This document shows positions 39,306 to 45,684 of a stretch of DNA of 45,684 nucleotides, piece by piece. The notes below the pieces were generated by a model. The model searched no databases. It was not told the DNA's origin and saw only the letters and a list, made by a program, of their open reading frames with translations. The translations under genes were made by a program, and so were the position numbers. Source of the DNA: a virus; the IMG/VR virus record IMGVR_UViG_3300046516_000095, positions 1 to 45,684 of that record. One strand, given 5' to 3'. Numbering within the stretch: position 1 is the stretch's first letter; the number at the start of each line of letters is the position of its first letter.

Positions 39306-39533
39306 TCAGTGGAGGACGAGCTTCGTCACCACTTCCTTGAGGCCCAGGACGTTCACAGCGAACACCATGCCTCCGCCGTACAGTGCCCACTTGATCTGCA
39401 GCAGGACCTTCTCGATGGCCTTCAGGGATGTCCCAAAGTCCTCCTGTGAGTCCTCGAGGTCCTCGAGCTTCTCTTCCTGTGCGTCCATCCTGAACTCCAG
39501 CTTCGCTACTCGGCTGTCGATGTTGTCTTCCAT
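39306..39533 (-). CDS. Coiled-coil/TM protein, XhlA-like
   Basis: 75 aa: acidic coiled coil (SRVAKLEFRMDAQEEKLEDL, residues 6-40) then one transmembrane segment (LYGGGMVFAVNVLGL, ~50-66). This resembles XhlA-type lysis accessory proteins. It is the last gene of the leftward lysis cluster. Confidence 0.72.
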   Translation of the reverse strand: MEDNIDSRVAKLEFRMDAQEEKLEDLEDSQEDFGTSLKAIEKVLLQIKWALYGGGMVFAVNVLGLKEVVTKLVLH

Positions 39534-39538
39534 TTTCG

Positions 39539-40093
39539 TTACTCAATCGGCTGCGCTTTCGCGAGCAGCGTGGTCTTGTCGTTGCTCGAGTTCGTGTCGC
39601 CGAACCAGAAGTGAATGGTGGCCAGCCAGGCAGTGCCCAGCGAGCCGATGAGGCTGTACAGGATCGCCTTGTTGGCGTCCGGGGTGTTGAGGAACATCAT
39701 CCCCGCCACCAGGCCGAAGAAGCCGAGGGTGATGACCAGGGTAAGGATCGGGGGCACCCAGGAGCGGGTCGTCGACTGCATGGTGCGAGCACCGGCCACG
39801 TCCTGGACGCGGAGCGCCGCGAGGGCCTCGGCATCCTTGAACCCCAGCGTGGCCATGGCCACTTGGAAGTCCTGGTCGGCCTTTCGCACGGCTGCAAGCT
39901 GCTCCGGGGTGGCTCCAGAGATCGCCTGCGCCACAGCGTCCTGGCGCTGCTCCACGGGGTCGTTGGAACCCGGAGTGAGGCCGAAGACCTTCTCCAGGGC
40001 TGTGACCGCCGTACCTGCCAAGGGGCCACCGATGGCCGATGCGATAGTCGGGGCGAGGCTAGTTACGGCACCTGCGATAGCTGACCAACTCAT
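39539..40093 (-). CDS. Holin-like membrane protein
   Basis: 184 aa from the ATG at 40093 (AAGGAGG 6-7 bases upstream, overlapping the endolysin stop). An N-terminal Ala/Gly-rich segment (AIAGAVTSLAPTIASAIGGP), a helical cytoplasmic part, and two C-terminal transmembrane segments (VPPILTLVITLGFFGLVAG, AILYSLIGSLGTAWLATIHF) match 3TM-type phage holins. Confidence 0.82.
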   Translation of the reverse strand: MSWSAIAGAVTSLAPTIASAIGGPLAGTAVTALEKVFGLTPGSNDPVEQRQDAVAQAISGATPEQLAAVRKADQDFQVAMATLGFKDAEALAALRVQDVAGARTMQSTTRSWVPPILTLVITLGFFGLVAGMMFLNTPDANKAILYSLIGSLGTAWLATIHFWFGDTNSSNDKTTLLAKAQPIE

Positions 40094-40548
40094 GCTGCTA
40101 CCTCCTTGAGTCCGAGAAAAAACTCTGCCATCTCGCCAGAACGCCGGTTGACTAGGCCCGCGAGGACCTTGCCTGCCGCCTTGTTCCACTTCGGGAACTC
40201 GTGGCCTGCCTCTTCGACCCTGCCCTCGTTCAACAGGGAGAGCAGCGTCGAGTGATCGAAGTTTCCTGTGCCCACGTTGTACGAGAACGAGCACAAAGCG
40301 GCCTTCTCTTCGTCCGACAATTCGATCTTCACCACGGAGTCGATATGGGCACCAAGGGCCTCCACGCGATCCAGGAGATCCTGGTCAGCTTGGACTTGGG
40401 TCCATACCGTTGCTGGGCCGATCTTGGGTCCCGTTGCGCCGTATCCAATGGTCCATGGTGCGGCACCGGTCGCAGGGTCGGGGTATGCCTTGAGGCGGCA
40501 TCCTTCGAACTCCTTAATAAGTTTCAGTGCTTCGTCGCACCACGTCAT
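40090..40548 (-). CDS. Endolysin, GH24 lysozyme
   Basis: 152 aa from the ATG at 40548. KEFEGCRLKAYPDPATGAAP with WTIGYGATG contains the catalytic Glu, the Asp eight residues later and the Thr of the E-D-T triad of T4/P22-type lysozymes. LVNRRSGEMAEFFLGL is the usual C-terminal motif. No signal peptide or SAR segment, so it needs the adjacent holin. Confidence 0.94.
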   Translation of the reverse strand: MTWCDEALKLIKEFEGCRLKAYPDPATGAAPWTIGYGATGPKIGPATVWTQVQADQDLLDRVEALGAHIDSVVKIELSDEEKAALCSFSYNVGTGNFDHSTLLSLLNEGRVEEAGHEFPKWNKAAGKVLAGLVNRRSGEMAEFFLGLKEVAA

Positions 40549-40568
40549 GTTTAAATCCTTTGTGAGGC

Positions 40569-40790
40569 TTAATCGGGGATGATGGCCCTTGCGCCCTCGT
40601 CGGGTTCCAGGGATCTCTGGCAGTGGTCCTTCTGGATCCGGTTTAGGAGACCGCAGAGGATGCAGCCCCAACGCTTCCCCTCGGCCTCAGCTTTCGCTGC
40701 GCGACTCGAGATGGTTTCGTCGGGGTCTCCACCCGCTACGGTGTTCACGAACTGGTCCAGAGAGACCAGGAGGTTCCATAGGTATTGCAT
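40569..40790 (-). CDS. Small lysis-region protein (73 aa)
   Basis: MQYLWNLLVSLDQFVNTVAG then GDPDETISSRAAKAEAEGKR and WGCILCGLL. This 'LWNLLVSLDQ..N...GGDPDETISSR' opening is common in phage lysis cassettes upstream of the endolysin; function unknown. Confidence 0.75.
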   Translation of the reverse strand: MQYLWNLLVSLDQFVNTVAGGDPDETISSRAAKAEAEGKRWGCILCGLLNRIQKDHCQRSLEPDEGARAIIPD

Positions 40791-40805
40791 GGCGTTAGTC
40801 GAGGG

Positions 40806-41228
40806 TTAATCCAGAGGGAACGGAGGGAGAAGCCCCGGGACCTCAGAGACCGTGGGAAACCCTCGCGTCCCTGCCTGGACATCAGCCAAGATGCTGTAGG
40901 CCGTGTTCCATACCTGAGACCGCCACGCACGGAACGCTTGGCCTTCCTGTTGGAACTTAGGGACCGAGGGTTCGCCTGCGTAGGTCACAGCCGTGGTCAG
41001 GTCGTCGTAGTGATACGACTGGGCCTTGGCGTCCATGATCGACTGCACGGTGGACGTTAGGAGCGCCTGGAGTTCTGCCGGGGTGGGACCTGGGGGGACC
41101 GAGGGCGCGTTACCGGCGACTGCCCACTGGAGGTAGGCAACATAGTCGGTGTTCAGGGGGTCCTGGGGGATGAAGGATCCATCGGAGTCCCTAACGACAC
41201 CCCCAGTAGTGTTGAGTGTGTAGGTCAT
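40806..41228 (-). CDS. Tail fibre assembly-like protein
   Basis: 140 aa. The N-terminus (VVRDSDGSFIPQDPLNTDYV, AYLQWAVAGN) and C-terminus (AVTYAGEPSVPKFQQEGQAF, RAWRSQVWNTAYSILADV) follow the pattern of phage tail fibre chaperone/assembly proteins downstream of fibre genes. Confidence 0.75.
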   Translation of the reverse strand: MTYTLNTTGGVVRDSDGSFIPQDPLNTDYVAYLQWAVAGNAPSVPPGPTPAELQALLTSTVQSIMDAKAQSYHYDDLTTAVTYAGEPSVPKFQQEGQAFRAWRSQVWNTAYSILADVQAGTRGFPTVSEVPGLLPPFPLD

Positions 41229-41231
41229 CGT

Positions 41232-42071
41232 TTAGAGTTCCGCGCTTGCTGTCCAAGTACCTGCACCTGCCCACCCTTGCCATGTCACCACACTCAGCGC
41301 TTGCCAAGAGAAACGGTCTACAGTAGATGAGACGTTGGAGGGGGTGAAGGCCGTATCAGCACCATTGCTGTAATACCTAAAACCAGTTAGTGACATGGTC
41401 GGAGCAGTGCGCTTCGAAGTGGAGAAACGAACTTCGTCATATGCCGCAGTGATCCCGGACACTCCCGCCATGAACCGGATAGGTTGCACACCTGTCTCGT
41501 AATACCGCTGGCACAACGCGAGTTCCTGACCGTACGGACGGCGCTCGAAGGGGGTAGCTACGGAGCCTGCTTCGAGTTGAACGAGGCCCACGGTTCCCCC
41601 AGAGAACCTCACGGTTGCATTGGTGTTCGCCGGGAGAACTACCTGCCCCTTGTTCGCCACAGCAGACCCATTGACTGTAGCGGTAGCCGTGCCGGCCCAT
41701 GCGAGTGTGTAGGTCCCCCCTTCGAGGTTGATACCCTCGATCACTTGCTCCAGACCACCCGCAGGAGCCGTTACAAGGTTCCCGTTGGCTGAGGCCGCGA
41801 AGGTAGCAACCTGCCCGCTTACGACCACCCGCCAGCGGTCGAAGGTGTATTGGTTAGCTACGGTCGTTGCGGTCCCACTTGCGTAGGCCCGTTGGTTGAC
41901 TCGGAAGTCCCCGTTGATAATCCGGTTCTTTCCTGAGGGGGAACCCAGGGCAGTTACGGATGCTGAGGTTGCCAAGGGAGCTACGGCGGTGCTCAGTTGC
42001 GACTGGGTTACTATGGATGCCGAGGGGATGGCGACTGTGGAAGCCGCCTGTTCTGTTAATGGTGTAGTCAT
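41232..42071 (-). CDS. Tail fibre / receptor-binding protein
   Basis: 279 aa. Residues ~50-200 contain KNRIINGDFRVNQRAYASGT, GGTYTLAWAGTATATVNGSA and VGLVQLEAGSVATPFERRPY with GQELALCQRYYE. This is the jelly-roll type fibre/spike module found at the ends of many podovirus tail genes. It follows the tailspike gene. Confidence 0.82.
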   Translation of the reverse strand: MTTPLTEQAASTVAIPSASIVTQSQLSTAVAPLATSASVTALGSPSGKNRIINGDFRVNQRAYASGTATTVANQYTFDRWRVVVSGQVATFAASANGNLVTAPAGGLEQVIEGINLEGGTYTLAWAGTATATVNGSAVANKGQVVLPANTNATVRFSGGTVGLVQLEAGSVATPFERRPYGQELALCQRYYETGVQPIRFMAGVSGITAAYDEVRFSTSKRTAPTMSLTGFRYYSNGADTAFTPSNVSSTVDRFSWQALSVVTWQGWAGAGTWTASAEL

Positions 42072-42074
42072 GGA

Positions 42075-44288
42075 TTAATAGAGTCGATACCAGTTGGACG
42101 AGGTAGCACGCCAAATCCAGCAATGTCCCTCACCTGCTGCAAGGGCCGTGGGTGCGTTATTCATCGTCTGCCCTGTGTTACCGTTTAGGGTGAAGGCAGT
42201 AATGGCGCTCTTGGTGCCGATAGACACCTTCTGTCCATCGCGGGGATTAGGTGGCATGACTACCGTGAGGGAAGCTGTGGTAGCCCCGCTGGAAATGATG
42301 AGAGTTGGTTGGTTGTTCGCTATAGTTACCGTGGAGCCGCTAGAGGGAACCTGGGCAGAGTAGGCATCAGTACTAGGGGCGCTCGTACCACTGTAACCAA
42401 AGACGTTGACGTTTCCAAAAACACCACCACTGCCATCACTCCATTCACCTGTAACGTTGTCCTTGAGAGAGCCGCCGATCCAGTTACAGTCCGTAGCCCC
42501 AGAGGCAGCCTCAAAGCCATACTTCTGCATCTTTGTAACACCAGTGTTCAACCCGGTCTCACAACCAATGGCGTTGAACTTCACAGCAGAGGCACCGCAG
42601 TAGACGCCTGAATACTGGGCAGAACCAGCTTGGGAGTTACCACCAATCAACGTACCGAGTACCTTCACCCGTGAGCCGTTATTATTGATCCCGCACATAT
42701 AGTTACCGGTAATCTTCCCACCCTTGAAGGAAACGTTGTCAACACCTGCGGCAATCTTGACCCCATCCCCAAGCTTTGCACCGTGGAAGTACGGATCTGT
42801 GAAATGGACATCCGCACCCACATCCAACTGGACTTGGTAGTTGTTGGTCAGGTCCCCCTCGAAGTCAAAGACCCGTGCGAAGTTACCCACAGTAGTACTT
42901 GCACTGTTGGTCTGCCAGTACGCAATGTTGGTGCTCAACACAACAAGACCGAATGCCTGAACCGTGTTGAAGAAGCCATCAACCACAAACCCATTAGGGA
43001 GCGCGGTTGCATCCCCGGAGAGACTCATACCTTTGATGCGTACGATGTCGCTCCGTTGCGCTGTCCCATCGCAGAAGAAGCACGAAGTACCCCGCAGGCC
43101 CACGAAGCTGCACCCTTCGAACTCGACTGTGTTGATGCGAACGAGGCGGACACCATTGAAGCCGTTGATGCCGCGTACGTTCTTGATGGACACCTGGGTG
43201 GCCCAGTTGATAACTAACTGGTACCCGCCTGTCATCCCTGCGGAATCAATCTTCAGGTGCTCAAAGCCTCCACCGTTACCGCCAGAAGTCGCTAGGGTCA
43301 TGCAGTCGAAGTTGCCAACGAATTTCAACAGTGTTAGGCCCATTCCCATGCCTACACAACGCTGACCTGCAGTAGCCAAGGTAAAGCCCGCGTTCAGCAG
43401 GTAGATCTTGGGACCACATTGGATAGTTCGACCCGTAGCAGCCGCTTTGATAAAGGCCGCAGAGTCATCCGTAACACCATCCCCAACGGCCCCGAAGTCC
43501 TCAGGGGACACAGGGAGGCCAAGGAGCTTCGCCATGACGTTAAGGGCTACCGCACCGGTACCTGTCTGCTGGAAGCCTACAAGCCCTGCCCCCTTACCGG
43601 AGGCCGTGGACGCTAGCGCACTAACCGTAGTGGCCGTACCGTTGGCCCCGACGAACCCCACCATGTCCGCGCCCTTGGTACTCTGAGCGAGCGCAAGGTC
43701 GGCCACGGATGCCCCGGTAACCGGGAAGACCACCGTGTTGTTGAACAGGACTGTGACTTCGTATCCCATCGTCAGCGGGTTGACGAAGGTAATGCTGTTG
43801 CCAGTGGAGTCATCGTAGGACTCCGTGCGGTTGTATCGGATACCGTTGACGAAGACCTGAGAGGTCCCCGGTACGAACGTAGCGCCATTAGGGACAGCCC
43901 ACGTAGTCTGTCCTGCAGTAGCCGTGAAGATGTACTGGGCCTGAGGGGACAGGAAGGGGGCTACGGTGCTCGTAACGGCTGCAAGGGATGCCGCAGCGGA
44001 GTTGGCACTGGCAGTTGCTGAAGCCTCAGCGCCAATGATGGCGGTAGCCTGAGCCAGGGCGTTCGTGGCTGTATTAAGCGTGGTGTTCGCCTGCTGCGCC
44101 AGGGTCGAGACGTTGGCCTCGGAGATCTTTGCGTTGTTCGCGGAGGCTTCGGATTGCACTGCCGCCGCTTGGGCTTGGGAGTTCGCTGCGGTAACCGTGG
44201 CGACCTGAGACGTGAGGTTGTCGATCAGTGCGTTGGTCGAGTCAGCCTCCGGGGCCACGTTGGTGCCCGAAAAGAAGGAGGTGGTCAT
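42075..44288 (-). CDS. Tailspike with pectate-lyase-like beta-helix
   Basis: 737 aa. An N-terminal helical particle-binding part of Ala-rich heptads (residues 20-105) leads to a T7 gp17-like adaptor module (GQTTWAVPNGATFVPGTSQV, FVNGIRYNRTESYDDSTGNS; ~120-195). A right-handed beta-helix begins at SPEDFGAVGDGVTDDSAAF (~255). The C-terminal ~100 residues are beta-rich. Probably binds and depolymerises host surface polysaccharide. Confidence 0.88.
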   Translation of the reverse strand: MTTSFFSGTNVAPEADSTNALIDNLTSQVATVTAANSQAQAAAVQSEASANNAKISEANVSTLAQQANTTLNTATNALAQATAIIGAEASATASANSAAASLAAVTSTVAPFLSPQAQYIFTATAGQTTWAVPNGATFVPGTSQVFVNGIRYNRTESYDDSTGNSITFVNPLTMGYEVTVLFNNTVVFPVTGASVADLALAQSTKGADMVGFVGANGTATTVSALASTASGKGAGLVGFQQTGTGAVALNVMAKLLGLPVSPEDFGAVGDGVTDDSAAFIKAAATGRTIQCGPKIYLLNAGFTLATAGQRCVGMGMGLTLLKFVGNFDCMTLATSGGNGGGFEHLKIDSAGMTGGYQLVINWATQVSIKNVRGINGFNGVRLVRINTVEFEGCSFVGLRGTSCFFCDGTAQRSDIVRIKGMSLSGDATALPNGFVVDGFFNTVQAFGLVVLSTNIAYWQTNSASTTVGNFARVFDFEGDLTNNYQVQLDVGADVHFTDPYFHGAKLGDGVKIAAGVDNVSFKGGKITGNYMCGINNNGSRVKVLGTLIGGNSQAGSAQYSGVYCGASAVKFNAIGCETGLNTGVTKMQKYGFEAASGATDCNWIGGSLKDNVTGEWSDGSGGVFGNVNVFGYSGTSAPSTDAYSAQVPSSGSTVTIANNQPTLIISSGATTASLTVVMPPNPRDGQKVSIGTKSAITAFTLNGNTGQTMNNAPTALAAGEGHCWIWRATSSNWYRLY

Positions 44289-44295
44289 CTGTTGA

Positions 44296-44907
44296 TCAGT
44301 AGTCCGTGTTGTAGGCAGGAGAGACGGCCATTGCCGACTGCTCCATGTCAGTCATGCGGGCCTGCTCGTCCAGGTCGCCATAGAGTTGGTTGAAACGTCC
44401 TTCGAACGTGGCCGTGCGGTCGTCGACGAAGTAGTCGGTCGCATAGCTAAGGGCACCGTAGATCAGAAGGTCGGCAGCGATCTGGCCGAAGAGGTTCTCG
44501 TCCGTGTCCGCAACCATGGGAGGCTGCGCTGCGTGGTAGACCATCGTGGTCTGGTGGCCCGCAGGGAGAGTCGGCTTGATGAGGAGAGAGCCGCCCACAC
44601 GCACGTAGTACCGTGGGTCCCCTGGGGCCATTTGGAGCCTCAGGAAGTGCCCGAGGTCCTTGGTCTCCATGAGACCGCAGTCACTGTAGAGGTACTTGAG
44701 GCTGAGGAAATCGGGAGGGAGGACAATCTGGTCCGAGGGAACGTCTTGGGTCCCCTGGGTGATCATCATCTTCTCCATACCAGGAATGCGGAGCTTGCGC
44801 TCGATACGCGTCTGGGCCATTCCGAGGAACTCGTTCAGCAACTCCGTGGTTGCGTCGTTTCGGTTCAGGATCGCTGCGAGCTTCGTGCGGAGTTGTAGAA
44901 GGTTCAT
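44296..44907 (-). CDS. Head-tail adaptor (tail tubular A-like)
   Basis: 203 aa. MNLLQLRTKLAAILNRNDAT, AQTRIERKLRIPGMEKMMIT and VPSDQIVLPPDFLSLKYLYS form the start of the SU10/T7 gp11-type adaptor family. The C-terminal helical part (YGALSYATDYFVDDRTATF) binds the portal ring. Lies between the capsid-linked small gene and the tailspike. Confidence 0.85.
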   Translation of the reverse strand: MNLLQLRTKLAAILNRNDATTELLNEFLGMAQTRIERKLRIPGMEKMMITQGTQDVPSDQIVLPPDFLSLKYLYSDCGLMETKDLGHFLRLQMAPGDPRYYVRVGGSLLIKPTLPAGHQTTMVYHAAQPPMVADTDENLFGQIAADLLIYGALSYATDYFVDDRTATFEGRFNQLYGDLDEQARMTDMEQSAMAVSPAYNTDY

Positions 44908-44910
44908 TAC

Positions 44911-45207
44911 TTAGATGTCCTTGGCGGTAGCCAGAAAATACTCCAGCGATTCGTTCTTGAGCTTCGCTACCGTCTTCTTGATAGGCTCTTGGAACACGTC
45001 ATAACCAGCGCGATACCAGCGGTCCACAAGGGCTGCAGGGATGGAGGCGACGTGCATCATTTCGCGTTCTCGGACGTTGTGGGACGCCAGGCGCTTGTCA
45101 GCGAGTTCCTTGAGGAGTGAGTCAGGTATATCTTGATGCGTCTCGATGATGTGGCCGTCCGTGTTGGACGAGAGAGCCACAGAGACGCCGTTGTCGAGTT
45201 TCAGCAT
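44911..45207 (-). CDS. Small virion-operon protein, complete (allele B)
   Basis: 98 aa, MLKLDNGVSVALSSNTDGHI..., with conserved core ASHNVREREMMHVASIPAAL and a Lys-rich C-terminal helix. Full-length version of the partial gene at 1-265. Possibly a minor head or linker protein; not a recognised family. Confidence 0.75.
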   Translation of the reverse strand: MLKLDNGVSVALSSNTDGHIIETHQDIPDSLLKELADKRLASHNVREREMMHVASIPAALVDRWYRAGYDVFQEPIKKTVAKLKNESLEYFLATAKDI

Positions 45208-45235
45208 GGGGATCGTGGCTGATCGCCACTCGGGA

Positions 45236-45263
45236 AGAAAAAGGCCCCACTGCGCGAGAGTGG
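45236..45263 (-). terminator. Terminator downstream of capsid gene
   Basis: In the leftward transcript: CCACT-N7-AGTGG then GGCC and TTTTT. T7-like phages also have a terminator just after the capsid gene. The allele at the other end keeps the T-tract but has a weaker stem. Confidence 0.55.
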
Positions 45264-45346
45264 ACGCAGCAGGGCATAAAGGAATTGGGAGAGGCCGCGA
45301 GAGGGCCTCAGGAGGGTACTAAGGGGTCCTCGGGACCCCAGGGCCA

Positions 45347-45684
45347 TTACTGGCCGATCGTAACGTTGGACCCCGTCAGGCCACGGATTGCAGCCGATGC
45401 CTTCTGGTTCAGGTGCTTCAGCGAGAACTCGCCGATCAACTGCGTGCGGTTCGCATCGCCGGTCACTGCGAGCGGGATACGGGTCCACGGACGCAGCACA
45501 GCGATCTTCCAGTACTCCGGAGCGAACAGGAGTGCCGAGTCGGCCTTCATGAAGCGATTCAGCACGACCTTCTGCTCACCGAACGGCGAGACGTACAGAT
45601 CGACCACGTTGACGACCGTCTTGTCTGCCGAGCCATCGAAGAAGCGCGTACGGCCAGCAGCAGCCGTGAAGCCTGCCACGGTGA
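45347..45684 (-). CDS. Major capsid protein C-terminal part (second allele, partial)
   Basis: The last ~112 codons of the capsid gene again, running off the right edge, with only a few base changes near its 3' end relative to 422-760. The encoded residues read are the same. This is the wrapped copy of the gene at 422-1366 rather than a second capsid gene. Confidence 0.85.
   Translation of the reverse strand, partial: TVAGFTAAAGRTRFFDGSADKTVVNVVDLYVSPFGEQKVVLNRFMKADSALLFAPEYWKIAVLRPWTRIPLAVTGDANRTQLIGEFSLKHLNQKASAAIRGLTGSNVTIGQ

Larger units (their letters stand above)
44943..45684. repeat. Right copy of end redundancy (allele B)
   Basis: Diverged copy of 1-759. The final 127 bases (45558-45684) are identical to 633-759, right after a single G/A difference (632 vs 45557). 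Taken at capsid positions the offset is 44,925 bases, which gives the genome unit length. Confidence 0.85.

Noticed and set aside
422-45684. Two major capsid genes, one at each end
   Set aside because: The copies have the same neighbours in the same order and the right one ends in exactly 127 bases identical to the left one; circularity plus strain variation explains this better than a duplication.
1-45684. CRISPR arrays, insertion sequences, rRNA or tRNA genes
   Set aside because: No regularly spaced repeats of CRISPR type, no transposase, and no tRNA-like cloverleaf were seen on reading both strands.

Overview
The window is one near-complete genome of a tailed podovirus-type phage carrying a T7-type single-subunit RNA polymerase. 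It also carries a plasmid maintenance cassette (ParA, ribbon-helix-helix ParB-like protein, winged-helix Rep candidate, iteron-like repeats, DnaA boxes) and a tyrosine recombinase. I read it as a temperate 'phage-plasmid' with a T7-like lytic core. High GC, strong Shine-Dalgarno sites, sigma70-type promoters and perfect TTATCCACA DnaA boxes point to a proteobacterial host; the genus cannot be read from the sequence. The last ~740 bases repeat the first ~760 as a diverged allele and end in exactly 127 identical bases, so the unit is about 44.93 kb and circular or terminally redundant.

Layout. (1) The leftward morphogenesis block runs from 17.2 kb down to base 1 and, after wrapping, from 45.2 to 39.3 kb. 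In transcription order: metallopeptidase-like protein, two tail-collar paralogs, nozzle-like protein, beta-hydroxylase-like enzyme, GNAT acetyltransferase, three internal virion proteins (the last with a transglycosylase domain), terminase, portal, scaffold, SU10-type major capsid, adaptor, tailspike, fibre, Rz-region small gene, endolysin, holin and a coiled-coil/TM protein. (2) The rightward early block (17.7-20.1 kb) starts at a sigma70 promoter and encodes an ArdA-like antirestriction protein, small proteins and two type-I hammerhead ribozymes. (3) At 20.1-21.85 kb there is a large region with little convincing rightward coding, many hairpins, a leftward membrane-protein ORF and phage-type promoters. 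(4) The RNA polymerase (21.9-24.35 kb) is followed by the middle block (24.5-35.3 kb): SSB, endonuclease I, primase-helicase, HNH endonuclease, DNA polymerase split by a group I intron, exonuclease, and many small overlapping genes. (5) The lysogeny/plasmid block (35.4-39.06 kb) holds integrase, RHH regulator, ParA, ParB-like, Rep, origin and a Cys-rich lipoprotein. A candidate small RNA lies between it and the lysis genes.

How it works together (inference). Host RNA polymerase fires early promoters at 17.70 and 21.79 kb, which carry TTGTACAAC palindromes. The phage polymerase then uses a set of five near-identical 17-20 bp sites clustered around its own gene: three rightward into the RNA polymerase and middle genes, two leftward. 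The leftward pair would cross the early genes antisense before reaching the structural operon. An identical 14-bp element in the early promoter and the integrase promoter suggests one repressor controls both lytic entry and the lysogeny genes. No CI-like repressor was recognised.
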